DNA of 64,000 nt from Pseudotamlana agarivorans. GTDB taxonomy: Bacteria > Bacteroidota > Bacteroidia > Flavobacteriales > Flavobacteriaceae. The position numbers and the translations under genes were made by a program. Under the pieces are notes generated by a model that searched no databases, was not told the DNA's origin, and saw only the letters and a list, made by a program, of their open reading frames with translations. This document shows, piece by piece, positions 55,636-64,000 of the stretch (position 1 is its first letter; every line of letters begins with the position of its first letter). The stretch spans positions 62,001-126,000 of the forward strand of contig NZ_JAHKPD010000013.1 in assembly GCF_018860245.1 (NCBI RefSeq). Direction: 5' to 3'.

Positions 55636-57143
55636 AACTTTTAAAGATTGGCATAGTGTTTTTATATTTAATATTTGATATGTCTGGGTTTGCTCAGCAA
55701 CCAAATATTATTTTTTTGATGACCGATGATCAACGTTGGGATAATTTTGGATGTTACGGAAGGCCAGAGTTTAAAACTGCAAATATAGACCGATTGGCAG
55801 ACGAAGGTGTTGTTTTTGATCGAGCATTTTATCCTGTTGCCATTTGCATGCCTAGTAGAGTTACAATGATGTCTGGCCGTTATTTATCTAATCATAAAGT
55901 TGGTTTTACTCACCCATACAACCTTACCTTCTCAAAAACAGATTTTGAAGATACCTATCCAGCTCAATTAAAACAATCAGGATATCGTACAGGGTTTGTA
56001 GGTAAATTTGGTTTTGCTGTTACCGATACGGCGTACCATACAAAGGGAGGGGTTTCCGGTTATGATTTACAAGAACACCTAGGGAAATACTTCGATTATT
56101 TTGCAGGAAATGGTGTTCATTTTAGTGGCGCCTTTAAAGCTTGGCCTGAGGATGCAAGATTAAAGGAAATTTATGATGAAAACAGACCCCTTAATGAAAG
56201 AACGCTAAAAACAGGTGATGCGATGTTACATTTTTTAGATACGCAGCCTAAGGATAAACCATTTTGCTTATCTGTTAGTTTTTATGCAGTAAAAAATGAT
56301 AAAGATAAAGATATGTATCCTCCTCATGTCAAGGAGTTTGAGAATAAGAATTTTAGTGTTCCAGAAAATTGGGTGGAAGGGAAAAATACCAAACTACCAG
56401 AATTACTTGACCATTGGAGAGGGGTGACACTACATATGAAGCGCACATCGACACCAGAATTATATCAAAAATTAGTAAGAAGATTTGCAACTCAAGGCTA
56501 TACCGTAGACCAGCAGGTCGGCCGATTGATTGAGAAACTGGAAGATATGGGCATTCTTGATAATACCATAATTATTTATACAAGTGATAACGGTCGTTTT
56601 CATGGTTCGCAAGGACTTTATGATAAGGCCATTCTTTATGAAGAATCTATAAAAGCCCCATTAATAATTTTTGATGGTCGTAAAACAAAAGAAAAAAGGG
56701 GATATCGAGAAGATGCCTTCATATCATCAGTAGATATAGCGCCTACCATATTGTCTTTTGCAGGAATAGAAACACCAGGAAAGATGCAAGGCAAAAGTTT
56801 TACAGACATATTAGATCAAACTCAAAACAGAAAACAATGGCAAAAATCGGTGTATTCAGAGAGTCTATTTATTAATATTTTACATAAAAAAAGGAAAAAT
56901 GAAGATATTGAATCCGTAAATCAAGAACTCATTAATGCCAATGAGTCATATAGATCTAGAGGAGTTAGGAATGAAAAGTTTAAATACATCATTTATTATG
57001 AGCATACCCCTGTAATTGAAGAATTATATGATTTAGACAATGATCCTCATGAGATGAATAATGTAGTAAGTGATAAAAAGTATGCTAAAGTATTAAAGAG
57101 GCTAAGGATAGAAACTGAAAAAAAACACAAAGAAATTCAATAA
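55632..57143 (+). CDS. S1-family sulfatase (copy B of a near-identical pair)
   Basis: This 503-residue secreted sulfatase has a signal peptide ending SGFAQ that differs from copy A. Motifs are MTDDQRWDNFGCYG, maturation signature CMPSRVTMMSGRY with C72, GKFGFAVTD and TSDNGRFHGSQG. From PNIIF onward it follows copy A closely. Long stretches are identical at DNA level, and one divergent island lies at 56867-57017. It starts inside the stop of the chimeric remnant. Its upstream context, the tail of an esterase gene, suggests that it descends from a separate esterase-sulfatase unit later homogenised with copy A. Confidence 0.93.
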   Translation: MKLLKIGIVFLYLIFDMSGFAQQPNIIFLMTDDQRWDNFGCYGRPEFKTANIDRLADEGVVFDRAFYPVAICMPSRVTMMSGRYLSNHKVGFTHPYNLTFSKTDFEDTYPAQLKQSGYRTGFVGKFGFAVTDTAYHTKGGVSGYDLQEHLGKYFDYFAGNGVHFSGAFKAWPEDARLKEIYDENRPLNERTLKTGDAMLHFLDTQPKDKPFCLSVSFYAVKNDKDKDMYPPHVKEFENKNFSVPENWVEGKNTKLPELLDHWRGVTLHMKRTSTPELYQKLVRRFATQGYTVDQQVGRLIEKLEDMGILDNTIIIYTSDNGRFHGSQGLYDKAILYEESIKAPLIIFDGRKTKEKRGYREDAFISSVDIAPTILSFAGIETPGKMQGKSFTDILDQTQNRKQWQKSVYSESLFINILHKKRKNEDIESVNQELINANESYRSRGVRNEKFKYIIYYEHTPVIEELYDLDNDPHEMNNVVSDKKYAKVLKRLRIETEKKHKEIQ

Positions 57144-57335
57144 TAATAATAGGGGATTTGCCTTAAAGGGAGGATCCTAAATAAAATTGAGGCTAACAAT
57201 TGAATTATGCAAAGGTGTAATTCGTATTTAAAGAAGCTAAAGCAGAATTAACTAAAAAAATATAAAATTATATAGAACATGAAAAAATATATATTGACAT
57301 CTTTTTACCTCTTAATAGTAGGTTTTTTATCGACA
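57139..57335 (+). repeat. Direct repeat, copy 2 (sulfatase stop to beta-helix gene codon 19)
   Basis: Counterpart of 55283-55491, with four AAT units instead of eight. It runs into the intact beta-helix gene, so this copy is the complete one. Confidence 0.92.
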
Positions 57336-59648
57336 GCCTATGCCATGGATATCTACGTCAGTCCCAGGGGTTCCGATTCTAATACCGGCACTAAAAACAA
57401 ACCTTTAGCGACTTTTGAAGCCGCACAACAAAAAGCACGAAAGTTTGCCGGGAAGGAAGCAGTAACGATTTATTTTTCCGATGGTGTATATTATCTACCA
57501 CAAACCGTGGTATTTACTCCAAAGGATTCAGGATCAGAAAAGTATCCAATTATTTATCGCGCGCAAAATGAGGGTGGTGCTATTTTAAGCGGTGGTCTAA
57601 TACTAGACTTGACATGGAAACCTTATAAAGATGGAATCTTCCAAGCCAAAACACCTAAAGGGGTACAAATTGATCAAGTATTTATTGATGGGTTAAATCA
57701 ACGTATGGCACGTTACCCTAATTATGATGCTAGCAAAAAAACGGCTGCCTATCAAGGCTATGCTGCTGATGCGTTTTCTAAGGAACGCGCTGCAGGATGG
57801 AAGAATCCGAAAGGTGGTTATATTCATGCCATGCACGCTAAAGAATGGGGAGGTTATCATTATATCATTACTGGAAAAAATGCCGAAGGCGAAGTGACTT
57901 ACGAAGGCGGCTGGCAAAACAACCGGCAAATGGGAATGCATGCCGATTACCGCATGGTTGAAAATATCTTTGAAGAGTTAGATGCTTCAGGAGAGTGGTT
58001 TCATAATGAAGAAACACAAACCTTATATTACAAACCTACGGCAAGCGTAAATATAGACAAGGCACTTGTTGAGGTGGTTCGTTTAAAGCAATTGATAGAT
58101 TTTCAGGGGAGTCTTAAAAAACCTGTAAAAAACGTAACCTTACAAGGTTTCGTTTTTAAACATGCAGCACGAACGTTTATGGAAACTAAAGAACCGATGC
58201 TGCGTTCCGATTGGGCCATTTTTAGAGGTGGTGCAGTCATGCTTACTGGAACGGAAGGCATTCAGATTTTAGATAGTGAATTTGATCAGCTTGGAGGAAA
58301 TGCCATTTTTGTAAATAATTATAATCGCGATGCCTTAATTAAGGGAAATTACATTCACCATACTGGTGCTAGTGGGGTTTGTTTTGTGGGTGATCCAAAT
58401 GCTTTACGCAATCCCTTATTTGAATATGGCGAAAAGAATGACGTTTCAGAAATTGATAAAACACCAGGACCAAAAACGGAAAATTACCCAGCACGAAGTA
58501 CGGTTGAAGATTGTTTGATTCACAATGTGGGAACTGTAGAACGTCAGCCAGCCGGTGTTCAAATAGAAATGGCTATGGAAATAACCGTAAGAGATTGTTC
58601 GATTTACGACTGTGCGCGTTCTGGTATTAATGTTGGTGATGGGGCTTTTGGCGGACATTTAATTGAGCGTTGCGATGTGTTTAATACGGTATTGGAAACG
58701 CACGATCACGGTTCATTTAATTCTTGGGGTCGTGACCGTTACTGGCGACTTAAAGGCTTTGATATCGCAAAATATCCTGAATTACCTTTTGCCGATGCAA
58801 TAAAAACAACCATTATTAGAAACAGCCGTTGGCGTTGTGATCATGGTTGGGATATCGATTTGGACGATGGGTCTACCAATTACGACATTTATAATAACTT
58901 GATGTTATCTGGTGGTTTAAAACTTCGTGAAGGGTATAGAAGACGTGCTTGGAATAACATTACAGTAAACAATACCTTTCATCCGCATGTGTGGTATGAA
59001 AACAGTCAAGATGAAGTGTTTTCAAATATATTCATGTTTGTGTATCAAGGTGTAAAAGTGCCAACCGCACAAAACCCCGGAAAGCGCGTGGATAGTAACC
59101 TTATTTTTAATTCAGAATTAACTCAAAAATTTGGATGGGATGAAAATTCTATTGTTGCCGATCCTTTATTCATCGATCCTGCTAATGGCGATTTTAGAGT
59201 AAAAGCAGGTTCGCCAGCATTCGATATTGGTTTTAAAAACTTTCCAATGGATCAATTTGGTGTAAAAAAACCAGCATTAAAAGCGATAGCTAAAACCCCA
59301 ATAATTCCAGCCTTAGGTGTTTCAGAACAACTTAAAAATAAACGAGCTGCAAAAAAAGGCGCAAACCTTACTTGGTTAGGAGCTTCTGTTAGCGGATTAT
59401 CTGGTATGGAATTTTCTGCTTATGGCGTTTCTAAAGAAGACGGTGGTGTTGCCTTAATAAAAGTACCAAAAAAATCGAAAGCAGCAAAAATAGGTTTACT
59501 TGAAGGTGATTTGATTTTAGCGGTTAATGAGGTGAAAACAGCTAACCTGAATCAGTTTTTTAGACTCATGAAGAAAACAAAAGCTTCAGAAATTATCCTA
59601 AAAGTGGTAAGAGAGCAGCAAGATATAGTAATAAAAGCATCTCTATAA
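57279..59648 (+). CDS. Right-handed beta-helix protein (GH141-like) with C-terminal PDZ domain
   Basis: This 789-residue secreted protein has a signal peptide ending LSTAYA. After MDIYVSPRGSDSNTGTKNKP comes a right-handed parallel beta-helix with coils such as GIQILDSEFDQLGGNAIFV and TVRDCSIYDCARSGINV, up to about residue 670. DPLFIDPANGDFRV and SPAFDIG are typical ends. Residues ~695-789 form a PDZ-like domain (GVALIKVPKKSKAAKIGLLEG, DLILAVNEVKTANLNQFF). GH141-like glycosidase or a lyase-type beta-helix are both possible; catalytic residues cannot be fixed. The PDZ tail may bind peptides or a partner. The first 19 codons are duplicated upstream at 55435. Confidence 0.78.
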   Translation: MKKYILTSFYLLIVGFLSTAYAMDIYVSPRGSDSNTGTKNKPLATFEAAQQKARKFAGKEAVTIYFSDGVYYLPQTVVFTPKDSGSEKYPIIYRAQNEGGAILSGGLILDLTWKPYKDGIFQAKTPKGVQIDQVFIDGLNQRMARYPNYDASKKTAAYQGYAADAFSKERAAGWKNPKGGYIHAMHAKEWGGYHYIITGKNAEGEVTYEGGWQNNRQMGMHADYRMVENIFEELDASGEWFHNEETQTLYYKPTASVNIDKALVEVVRLKQLIDFQGSLKKPVKNVTLQGFVFKHAARTFMETKEPMLRSDWAIFRGGAVMLTGTEGIQILDSEFDQLGGNAIFVNNYNRDALIKGNYIHHTGASGVCFVGDPNALRNPLFEYGEKNDVSEIDKTPGPKTENYPARSTVEDCLIHNVGTVERQPAGVQIEMAMEITVRDCSIYDCARSGINVGDGAFGGHLIERCDVFNTVLETHDHGSFNSWGRDRYWRLKGFDIAKYPELPFADAIKTTIIRNSRWRCDHGWDIDLDDGSTNYDIYNNLMLSGGLKLREGYRRRAWNNITVNNTFHPHVWYENSQDEVFSNIFMFVYQGVKVPTAQNPGKRVDSNLIFNSELTQKFGWDENSIVADPLFIDPANGDFRVKAGSPAFDIGFKNFPMDQFGVKKPALKAIAKTPIIPALGVSEQLKNKRAAKKGANLTWLGASVSGLSGMEFSAYGVSKEDGGVALIKVPKKSKAAKIGLLEGDLILAVNEVKTANLNQFFRLMKKTKASEIILKVVREQQDIVIKASL

Positions 59649-59687
59649 AGATGTCTATAAAATCCAACCTTAAAAATTAAACCTTTT

Positions 59688-60539
59688 ATGAAATCTAATG
59701 TCTTAGTCGTAGCACTATTATTTTCTGTTTTGTCAGTTTTTAATATAGACGCACAAACCTTTAACAAACAAACCGATTTTCTATTAGCAAATTTTGATCT
59801 AAAACCAGATGAAGATGATGTGATGGCGGCGGCTGCTTTCGCGAGTATGTTAGCGCATCCGGATTTTGATAAGTTGAACTATTATGTTGTGGCTGGAGCT
59901 TATGGTGATCAAGATCATCTTTTTATTACTTCAGCAGTTCCTAAATATTTTAATGTGTTGTTTGGTGCAGAAAATAGGCGCTGGACTAATGCGCATGAAC
60001 ATTGGAACGAATCGGTTAGACGCGTTAAAAACAAAGTGATACCCATTTTAAAATCGGGAGGAAACGTGTTCGTTCAAGAAGCAGGGCAATCCAATATCAC
60101 TTACGATGTTTTACAAGCTGTGTTAGCTGAAGGTATTACTCCAACGACAATTAAAAAACAGGTAATTATTGTGCAACACAGCCGCTATAATGAAAAGAAT
60201 ACCACTCCAGAGGAATTGGAATGGTTGAAAGACAACACGGTGTATAAAAAGATTGATGATGGTAATACGAGTGATAATAAAACACCGGGCTACCGTACCA
60301 AAGATAACAAATGGTTGGATTTAGCTAAATCTGATAATAACCCAAATGTAGCGACTCGAAAAATTTGGACCGCGGCAGATAAAGTTTGTGATGAATGGGT
60401 TGGGGATTGGACCAATAAATGGATTGCAGTAGGGGGCATCGATTTTTCCGATTGTGTTGAAAATTGGTACATTTTCAATTTAGGAAAGGAAGCGAATGAT
60501 ATCGAATCCTTTTGGAATAAATATGTTATAAACGAATAA
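59688..60539 (+). CDS. Secreted nucleoside-hydrolase-like protein
   Basis: This 283-residue protein has a signal peptide ending NIDAQ. The N-terminus of the mature part reads LLANFDLKPDEDDVMAAAAF, an acid cluster (D37, D41, D43, D44) recalling the Ca-binding DxDxxxDD site of nucleoside hydrolases at the same position of the fold. The rest has no motif I can name with confidence, though GNVFVQEAGQSN and KVCDEWVGDWTNKWIAVGGIDFSD look like conserved segments. It sits between two CAZyme genes in the same direction, so it is likely part of the PUL. It might hydrolyse a glycosyl bond of unusual type, but this is inference. Confidence 0.6.
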   Translation: MKSNVLVVALLFSVLSVFNIDAQTFNKQTDFLLANFDLKPDEDDVMAAAAFASMLAHPDFDKLNYYVVAGAYGDQDHLFITSAVPKYFNVLFGAENRRWTNAHEHWNESVRRVKNKVIPILKSGGNVFVQEAGQSNITYDVLQAVLAEGITPTTIKKQVIIVQHSRYNEKNTTPEELEWLKDNTVYKKIDDGNTSDNKTPGYRTKDNKWLDLAKSDNNPNVATRKIWTAADKVCDEWVGDWTNKWIAVGGIDFSDCVENWYIFNLGKEANDIESFWNKYVINE

Positions 60540-60565
60540 AAACAAACTGGTTAAACTAACTTTCA

Positions 60566-62191
60566 ATGAAAATAAAAATTCTTTTTACGCTATTAGTTTT
60601 TATTACAATTCCTGAGTTTGATGCTCAAAACCGACGATCGAATCCTATTGTGAGTCATATGTTTACTGCCGATCCTTCTGCCCATGTTTGGGACGATGGC
60701 CGTTTGTATGTGTACCCTTCAGCAGATCATACACCTCCCCAAGGTTATAAAAACATGGATGGTTATCATGTGTTTTCTACAGATGATATGATTACTTGGA
60801 AAGATCATGGTGAAATTTTACATTCAAGACAAGTAGAATGGGGGCGAAAAGAAGGCGGCTTTATGTGGGCTCCAGATTGTGCCTATAAAAACGGAACCTA
60901 CTATTATTATTTCCCGCATAGATCGGGAGCAGGAAGAGATACCTGGAAAATTGGGGTGGCGACAAGCAAAAGTCCGGCATCCAATTTTAAAGTACACGAC
61001 TATATAAAAGGCATAAAATCTTTAATCGATCCGTGTGTTTTTACTGACGATGACGGACAATCCTATTTGTTTATTGGTGGCGAAGGAGACCCTACGGGAT
61101 ATAAGCTGAAAGATAATATGATGGAGGTTGAAGGAGAACCGCACCCAATTAAAGGTCTAGATGGTTTTAGAGAAGGCTTGTGGATGTTTAAGCGACAAGG
61201 GAAATATTATATTATTTATCCAGACGATTTTCCAAAAAGAAATAAAATGCGTTATGCTGTAAGTGACCATATTTATGGTCCGTTTGAATGTAAAGGCGTG
61301 TTCGTGGGAAGTACAGATGTTATTACCATGCATGGTTCTGTAGTGGAATATAAAGGGCAATGGTATGTGTTTTATCATAACGGGAATTTATCTGGTGGTA
61401 TAGCTACTAACCGTTCTGTTTGTTTTGATCCAATTTATTTTAATGAAGATGGTACCATTCAAATGGTTAAACAAACCTTAGGCGTAGCATTACCAACATT
61501 TCATCAAGATAAAAACTTCAATGAAATGTTCGGAAGTTTAGGTTTAGGCGAATATTCAACAGCCGATTTAAAGAAACATAAAATCATGGATAATGCCATT
61601 TCATCCATTCAAGTGCCTTCAGGTTATACTGTGGAAGTTTTTGAAAAAGACCATTTTAAAGGGAAGTCATGGAAGTTTGAAGAAGATAGAATCCATTTAG
61701 AAGCACTTGGATGTAACGATGCCATTTCATCTCTTAAGATTTATAAAAATACAGAAGAGAATTTAGTTAAAAATGGTTCTTTTGAATTGGCTACACAGGG
61801 CGAACTCAAGTTTTGGCCAACAAGAGCAAATAACCCTTATGCCTGGTTTCAAGATAATTCAGCAAAAGGGTACTATGCCTTAAAATATACGGGGTCGAAA
61901 CAACCCAAAGCATTGGTTCAGAAAGTAGATTTAAAACCTAATACAACGTACCTGTTAAGTGTCCTTTTGAAAATTGAAAAAGGCAGTGTTGGGCATGTTG
62001 TTTTTAATCCTAACGGTGCTACAGATAGTTGCAACTTTAAGCTAGATGCTAATTCTAAACATGATAAATGGCAGCGGTTTGAGTGTGAATTCAATAGTGA
62101 AGGGCTAAAAAGTTTAGAGTTACGTTGTTTAACGTCTTCAGATTTCAATGGTACTTGCTATTGGGATGATGTGGTATTGAAGGAGAAGTAA
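60566..62191 (+). CDS. GH43-like glycosidase with crystallin-like and CBM-like domains (second copy)
   Basis: This 541-residue secreted protein has a signal peptide ending PEFDAQ. It matches the gene at 43108 throughout: base D36 (FTADPSAHVWDDG), SLIDPCVFTDDDG, the acid Glu in GFREGLWMFKRQG, a crystallin-like unit (VEVFEKDHFKGKSWKF) and a final CBM-like domain (LVKNGSFELATQ to CYWDDVVLKEK). The catalytic-domain sequence differs enough to be a separate, established paralogue. It lies 26 bases after the nucleoside-hydrolase-like gene and 47 before an alpha-galactosidase, so a role on galactose-containing side branches is plausible. Confidence 0.82.
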   Translation: MKIKILFTLLVFITIPEFDAQNRRSNPIVSHMFTADPSAHVWDDGRLYVYPSADHTPPQGYKNMDGYHVFSTDDMITWKDHGEILHSRQVEWGRKEGGFMWAPDCAYKNGTYYYYFPHRSGAGRDTWKIGVATSKSPASNFKVHDYIKGIKSLIDPCVFTDDDGQSYLFIGGEGDPTGYKLKDNMMEVEGEPHPIKGLDGFREGLWMFKRQGKYYIIYPDDFPKRNKMRYAVSDHIYGPFECKGVFVGSTDVITMHGSVVEYKGQWYVFYHNGNLSGGIATNRSVCFDPIYFNEDGTIQMVKQTLGVALPTFHQDKNFNEMFGSLGLGEYSTADLKKHKIMDNAISSIQVPSGYTVEVFEKDHFKGKSWKFEEDRIHLEALGCNDAISSLKIYKNTEENLVKNGSFELATQGELKFWPTRANNPYAWFQDNSAKGYYALKYTGSKQPKALVQKVDLKPNTTYLLSVLLKIEKGSVGHVVFNPNGATDSCNFKLDANSKHDKWQRFECEFNSEGLKSLELRCLTSSDFNGTCYWDDVVLKEK

Positions 62192-62238
62192 TTCGTAGGG
62201 AATTAGAGTAACATGAAGTTGAGTTGATTAATCTTAAA

Positions 62239-64000
62239 ATGGTAAATATTAAAAAAATCTTATGGTTTGTAGTGGTATACTATGTGTTTCAGACGAACCT
62301 GTATGCACAGCTTATACCTATTGAAACTTATGAAAACGCATTGGTTTTTAAGGTTTCAGAAAATAAAAAAGTATATCAAATACATTATGGCTCTCGCCTT
62401 GAACATAGGCAAGGTTTAGAGCACATGAAAGTAGTTTTTAATGAAGCTTATCCTAGTTTTGGTAACGGCGCATCAGACGAAGTAGCTTTATTGGCAACAC
62501 ATGCCGATGGCACCATGGCGACCGATTTGTATTATGTTGATCATGTACAAAAAACGGCGGGAAATCTCCAGCAGACTGTTATTCATCTAAAGGATGATAA
62601 GAAGGCGTTTTTTGTCGATTTACACTTCAACGCTTATGCAAAAGAAAATGTAATCGAACAATGGACAACGATTCATCATAACGAATCGCAGGCTGTAACT
62701 TTATCACAATTTGCATCATCGGCAATTGGCTTTAAAGCAACCAACTATTACTTGTCACAGTTCTACGGCAGTCATTCTAAAGAGATGCAGTTTAACGAAT
62801 CAAAGCTAACAAACGGCATAAAAACCATTGAAACCAAACGCGGCGTTCGTACGACAGAATATGAAAATCCGTCGTTTATGCTAGCTCTTGGTAGTCAAGC
62901 TGAAGAAAATTCAGGAGAAGTGATTGCTGGTGCCTTGGCTTGGACTGGTAATTTTCGTTTGTCCTTTCAAGTGGATGATCAAGCACGTTGCCAAATGATT
63001 GGTGGTATAAATCCCTTTGCTTCAGCATACACGTTAAATCCAGGAGTATCTTTTGAAACCCCTCGCATGATTTTAACTTATAGCGATGAAGGGAAAAATA
63101 GAGCATCCATAAATTTACACCGTTGGGCTAAGACCTATAACCTTAGAGCCGGCGATGAATTAAGGCCTATTGTTTTAAACAGTTGGGAAGGCGCGTATTT
63201 CGATTTCGATGCTAAGAAACTTAAAGCCATGATGGATGGTGCGGCAGAAATGGGGGTTGAGGTTTTTGTTTTAGACGATGGCTGGTTTGGAAATAAATAC
63301 CCAAGAAATAATGCGAAATCTGGTCTAGGCGATTGGCAGGTTAATACCAAAAAGTTGCCAAAAGGACTAGATGATCTTATTGATTACACAGTTTCTAAGG
63401 GCATGAAATTCGGACTTTGGGTAGAACCTGAAATGGTTAATCCTAAAAGTGAATTGGCAGAAGAGCATCCAGAATGGATTATACAACGCAAAAATGAACG
63501 TGGAAACCTATTGGAGCGAAATCAATTATTGCTCGATCTTTCTAATCCCGAAGTTCAGGAATTTGTGTTTAAAACGGTAGACGGTATTTTAAAAGCGCAC
63601 CCCAAAATAGCATACGTGAAATGGGATGCCAATAGGCATTTACAAAATTTTGGGTCAACTTACTTAAATAAAAAAAATCAATCCCATCTTTTTATCGATT
63701 ATGCAAAAGGATTGGAGCGTGTTTTAAAACGTTTAGAGGAAAAATATACCAAAACTATCTTTCAGGCTTGTGCTTCGGGTGGTGGCCGTGTAGATTTTGG
63801 GTCGATGAAATACACGCACGAGTTTTGGGCCAGCGATGATACCGATCCCTATGAGCGCTTGTTCATTCAATGGGGAACCAATCATATTTATCCGCCCATA
63901 GCTACGGCGGCTCATGTTACAAAATCACCTAATCATCAAACAAAAAGAGAAACCTCACTAAAGTTTAGATTTGATGTGGCCATGAGTGGTCGTTTGGGCA
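62239..64000 (+). CDS. GH36-like alpha-galactosidase, partial (runs off the window)
   Basis: The frame from ATG 62239 is open to the window end: 587 complete codons of an expected ~700-residue enzyme. A signal peptide ends near NLYAQ. After an N-terminal beta-sandwich come GH36 motifs: FVLDDGWFG, MKFGLWVEPEMVNP, nucleophile D463 in YVKWDANRH, QACASGGGRVDFG and acid/base D533 in ASDDTDPYERL. It should release terminal alpha-galactose or alpha-N-acetylgalactosamine, consistent with a galactofucan. The PUL continues beyond the right edge. Confidence 0.9.
   Translation, partial: MVNIKKILWFVVVYYVFQTNLYAQLIPIETYENALVFKVSENKKVYQIHYGSRLEHRQGLEHMKVVFNEAYPSFGNGASDEVALLATHADGTMATDLYYVDHVQKTAGNLQQTVIHLKDDKKAFFVDLHFNAYAKENVIEQWTTIHHNESQAVTLSQFASSAIGFKATNYYLSQFYGSHSKEMQFNESKLTNGIKTIETKRGVRTTEYENPSFMLALGSQAEENSGEVIAGALAWTGNFRLSFQVDDQARCQMIGGINPFASAYTLNPGVSFETPRMILTYSDEGKNRASINLHRWAKTYNLRAGDELRPIVLNSWEGAYFDFDAKKLKAMMDGAAEMGVEVFVLDDGWFGNKYPRNNAKSGLGDWQVNTKKLPKGLDDLIDYTVSKGMKFGLWVEPEMVNPKSELAEEHPEWIIQRKNERGNLLERNQLLLDLSNPEVQEFVFKTVDGILKAHPKIAYVKWDANRHLQNFGSTYLNKKNQSHLFIDYAKGLERVLKRLEEKYTKTIFQACASGGGRVDFGSMKYTHEFWASDDTDPYERLFIQWGTNHIYPPIATAAHVTKSPNHQTKRETSLKFRFDVAMSGRLG

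Noticed and set aside
1-64000. tRNA, rRNA, insertion sequences or phage genes
   Set aside because: I saw no tRNA or rRNA stretches and no transposase or integrase motifs on either strand by reading; the duplications are explained by recombination between paralogues.

Overview
The window looks like the chromosome of a marine Flavobacteriaceae-type Bacteroidota. The evidence is low GC, a SusC/SusD pair, a hybrid two-component regulator, weak ribosome binding sites, TAnnTTTG-like promoter elements, and many secreted S1 sulfatases and fucosidases. The genus cannot be named from the sequence alone. Apart from a partial aldolase gene at the left edge, every gene reads left to right. Most of the window is one very large polysaccharide utilization locus (PUL) whose enzyme set fits a sulfated, fucose-rich polymer such as brown-algal fucoidan or galactofucan.

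Region 1 (1-7523) is intracellular methylpentose catabolism. It holds a rhaD-type aldolase (minus strand, cut by the window edge), an AraC regulator, lactaldehyde dehydrogenase (aldA), a FucP-type fucose/H+ symporter, and lutABC for L-lactate oxidation. Together they would import fucose or rhamnose, cleave the ketose-1-phosphate to DHAP and L-lactaldehyde, oxidise lactaldehyde to lactate, and oxidise lactate to pyruvate. The isomerase and kinase are not in view and may lie left of the window.

Region 2 (7524-12437) has an intergenic stretch with two strong palindromes, a 1379-residue hybrid two-component system regulator, and a 405-bp non-coding region that probably carries the PUL promoter.

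Region 3 (12438-26121) is the first PUL block: GH29, sulfatase, sulfatase, GH29, SGNH hydrolase, sulfatase, SusC and SusD. It ends in a clear intrinsic-terminator-like hairpin.

Region 4 (26236-50768) is the second block. It holds five more GH29 or GH29-like enzymes, two GH95, two GH43-like enzymes, a GH141-like beta-helix protein, a DUF1080 protein and three sulfatases. Several of the glycosidases have altered active-site signatures.

Region 5 (50890-64000) holds an alpha/beta-hydrolase esterase, three sulfatases, a beta-helix/PDZ protein, a nucleoside-hydrolase-like secreted protein, a GH43/crystallin-like paralogue and a partial GH36 alpha-galactosidase. It carries a recombination scar: a 66-codon ORF that joins the 5' end of the beta-helix gene in frame to the 3' end of an esterase paralogue. 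The scar sits between two sulfatase genes that show a gene-conversion-like mosaic.

The set totals nine Cys-type S1 sulfatases, six GH29 plus one GH29-like, two GH95, three GH43-like, two GH141-like and one partial GH36. I recognise no endo-fucanase family and no sulfatase-maturating enzyme. The locus therefore looks like an exo-acting desulfation and defucosylation assembly that depends on endo-enzymes and a maturase encoded elsewhere.
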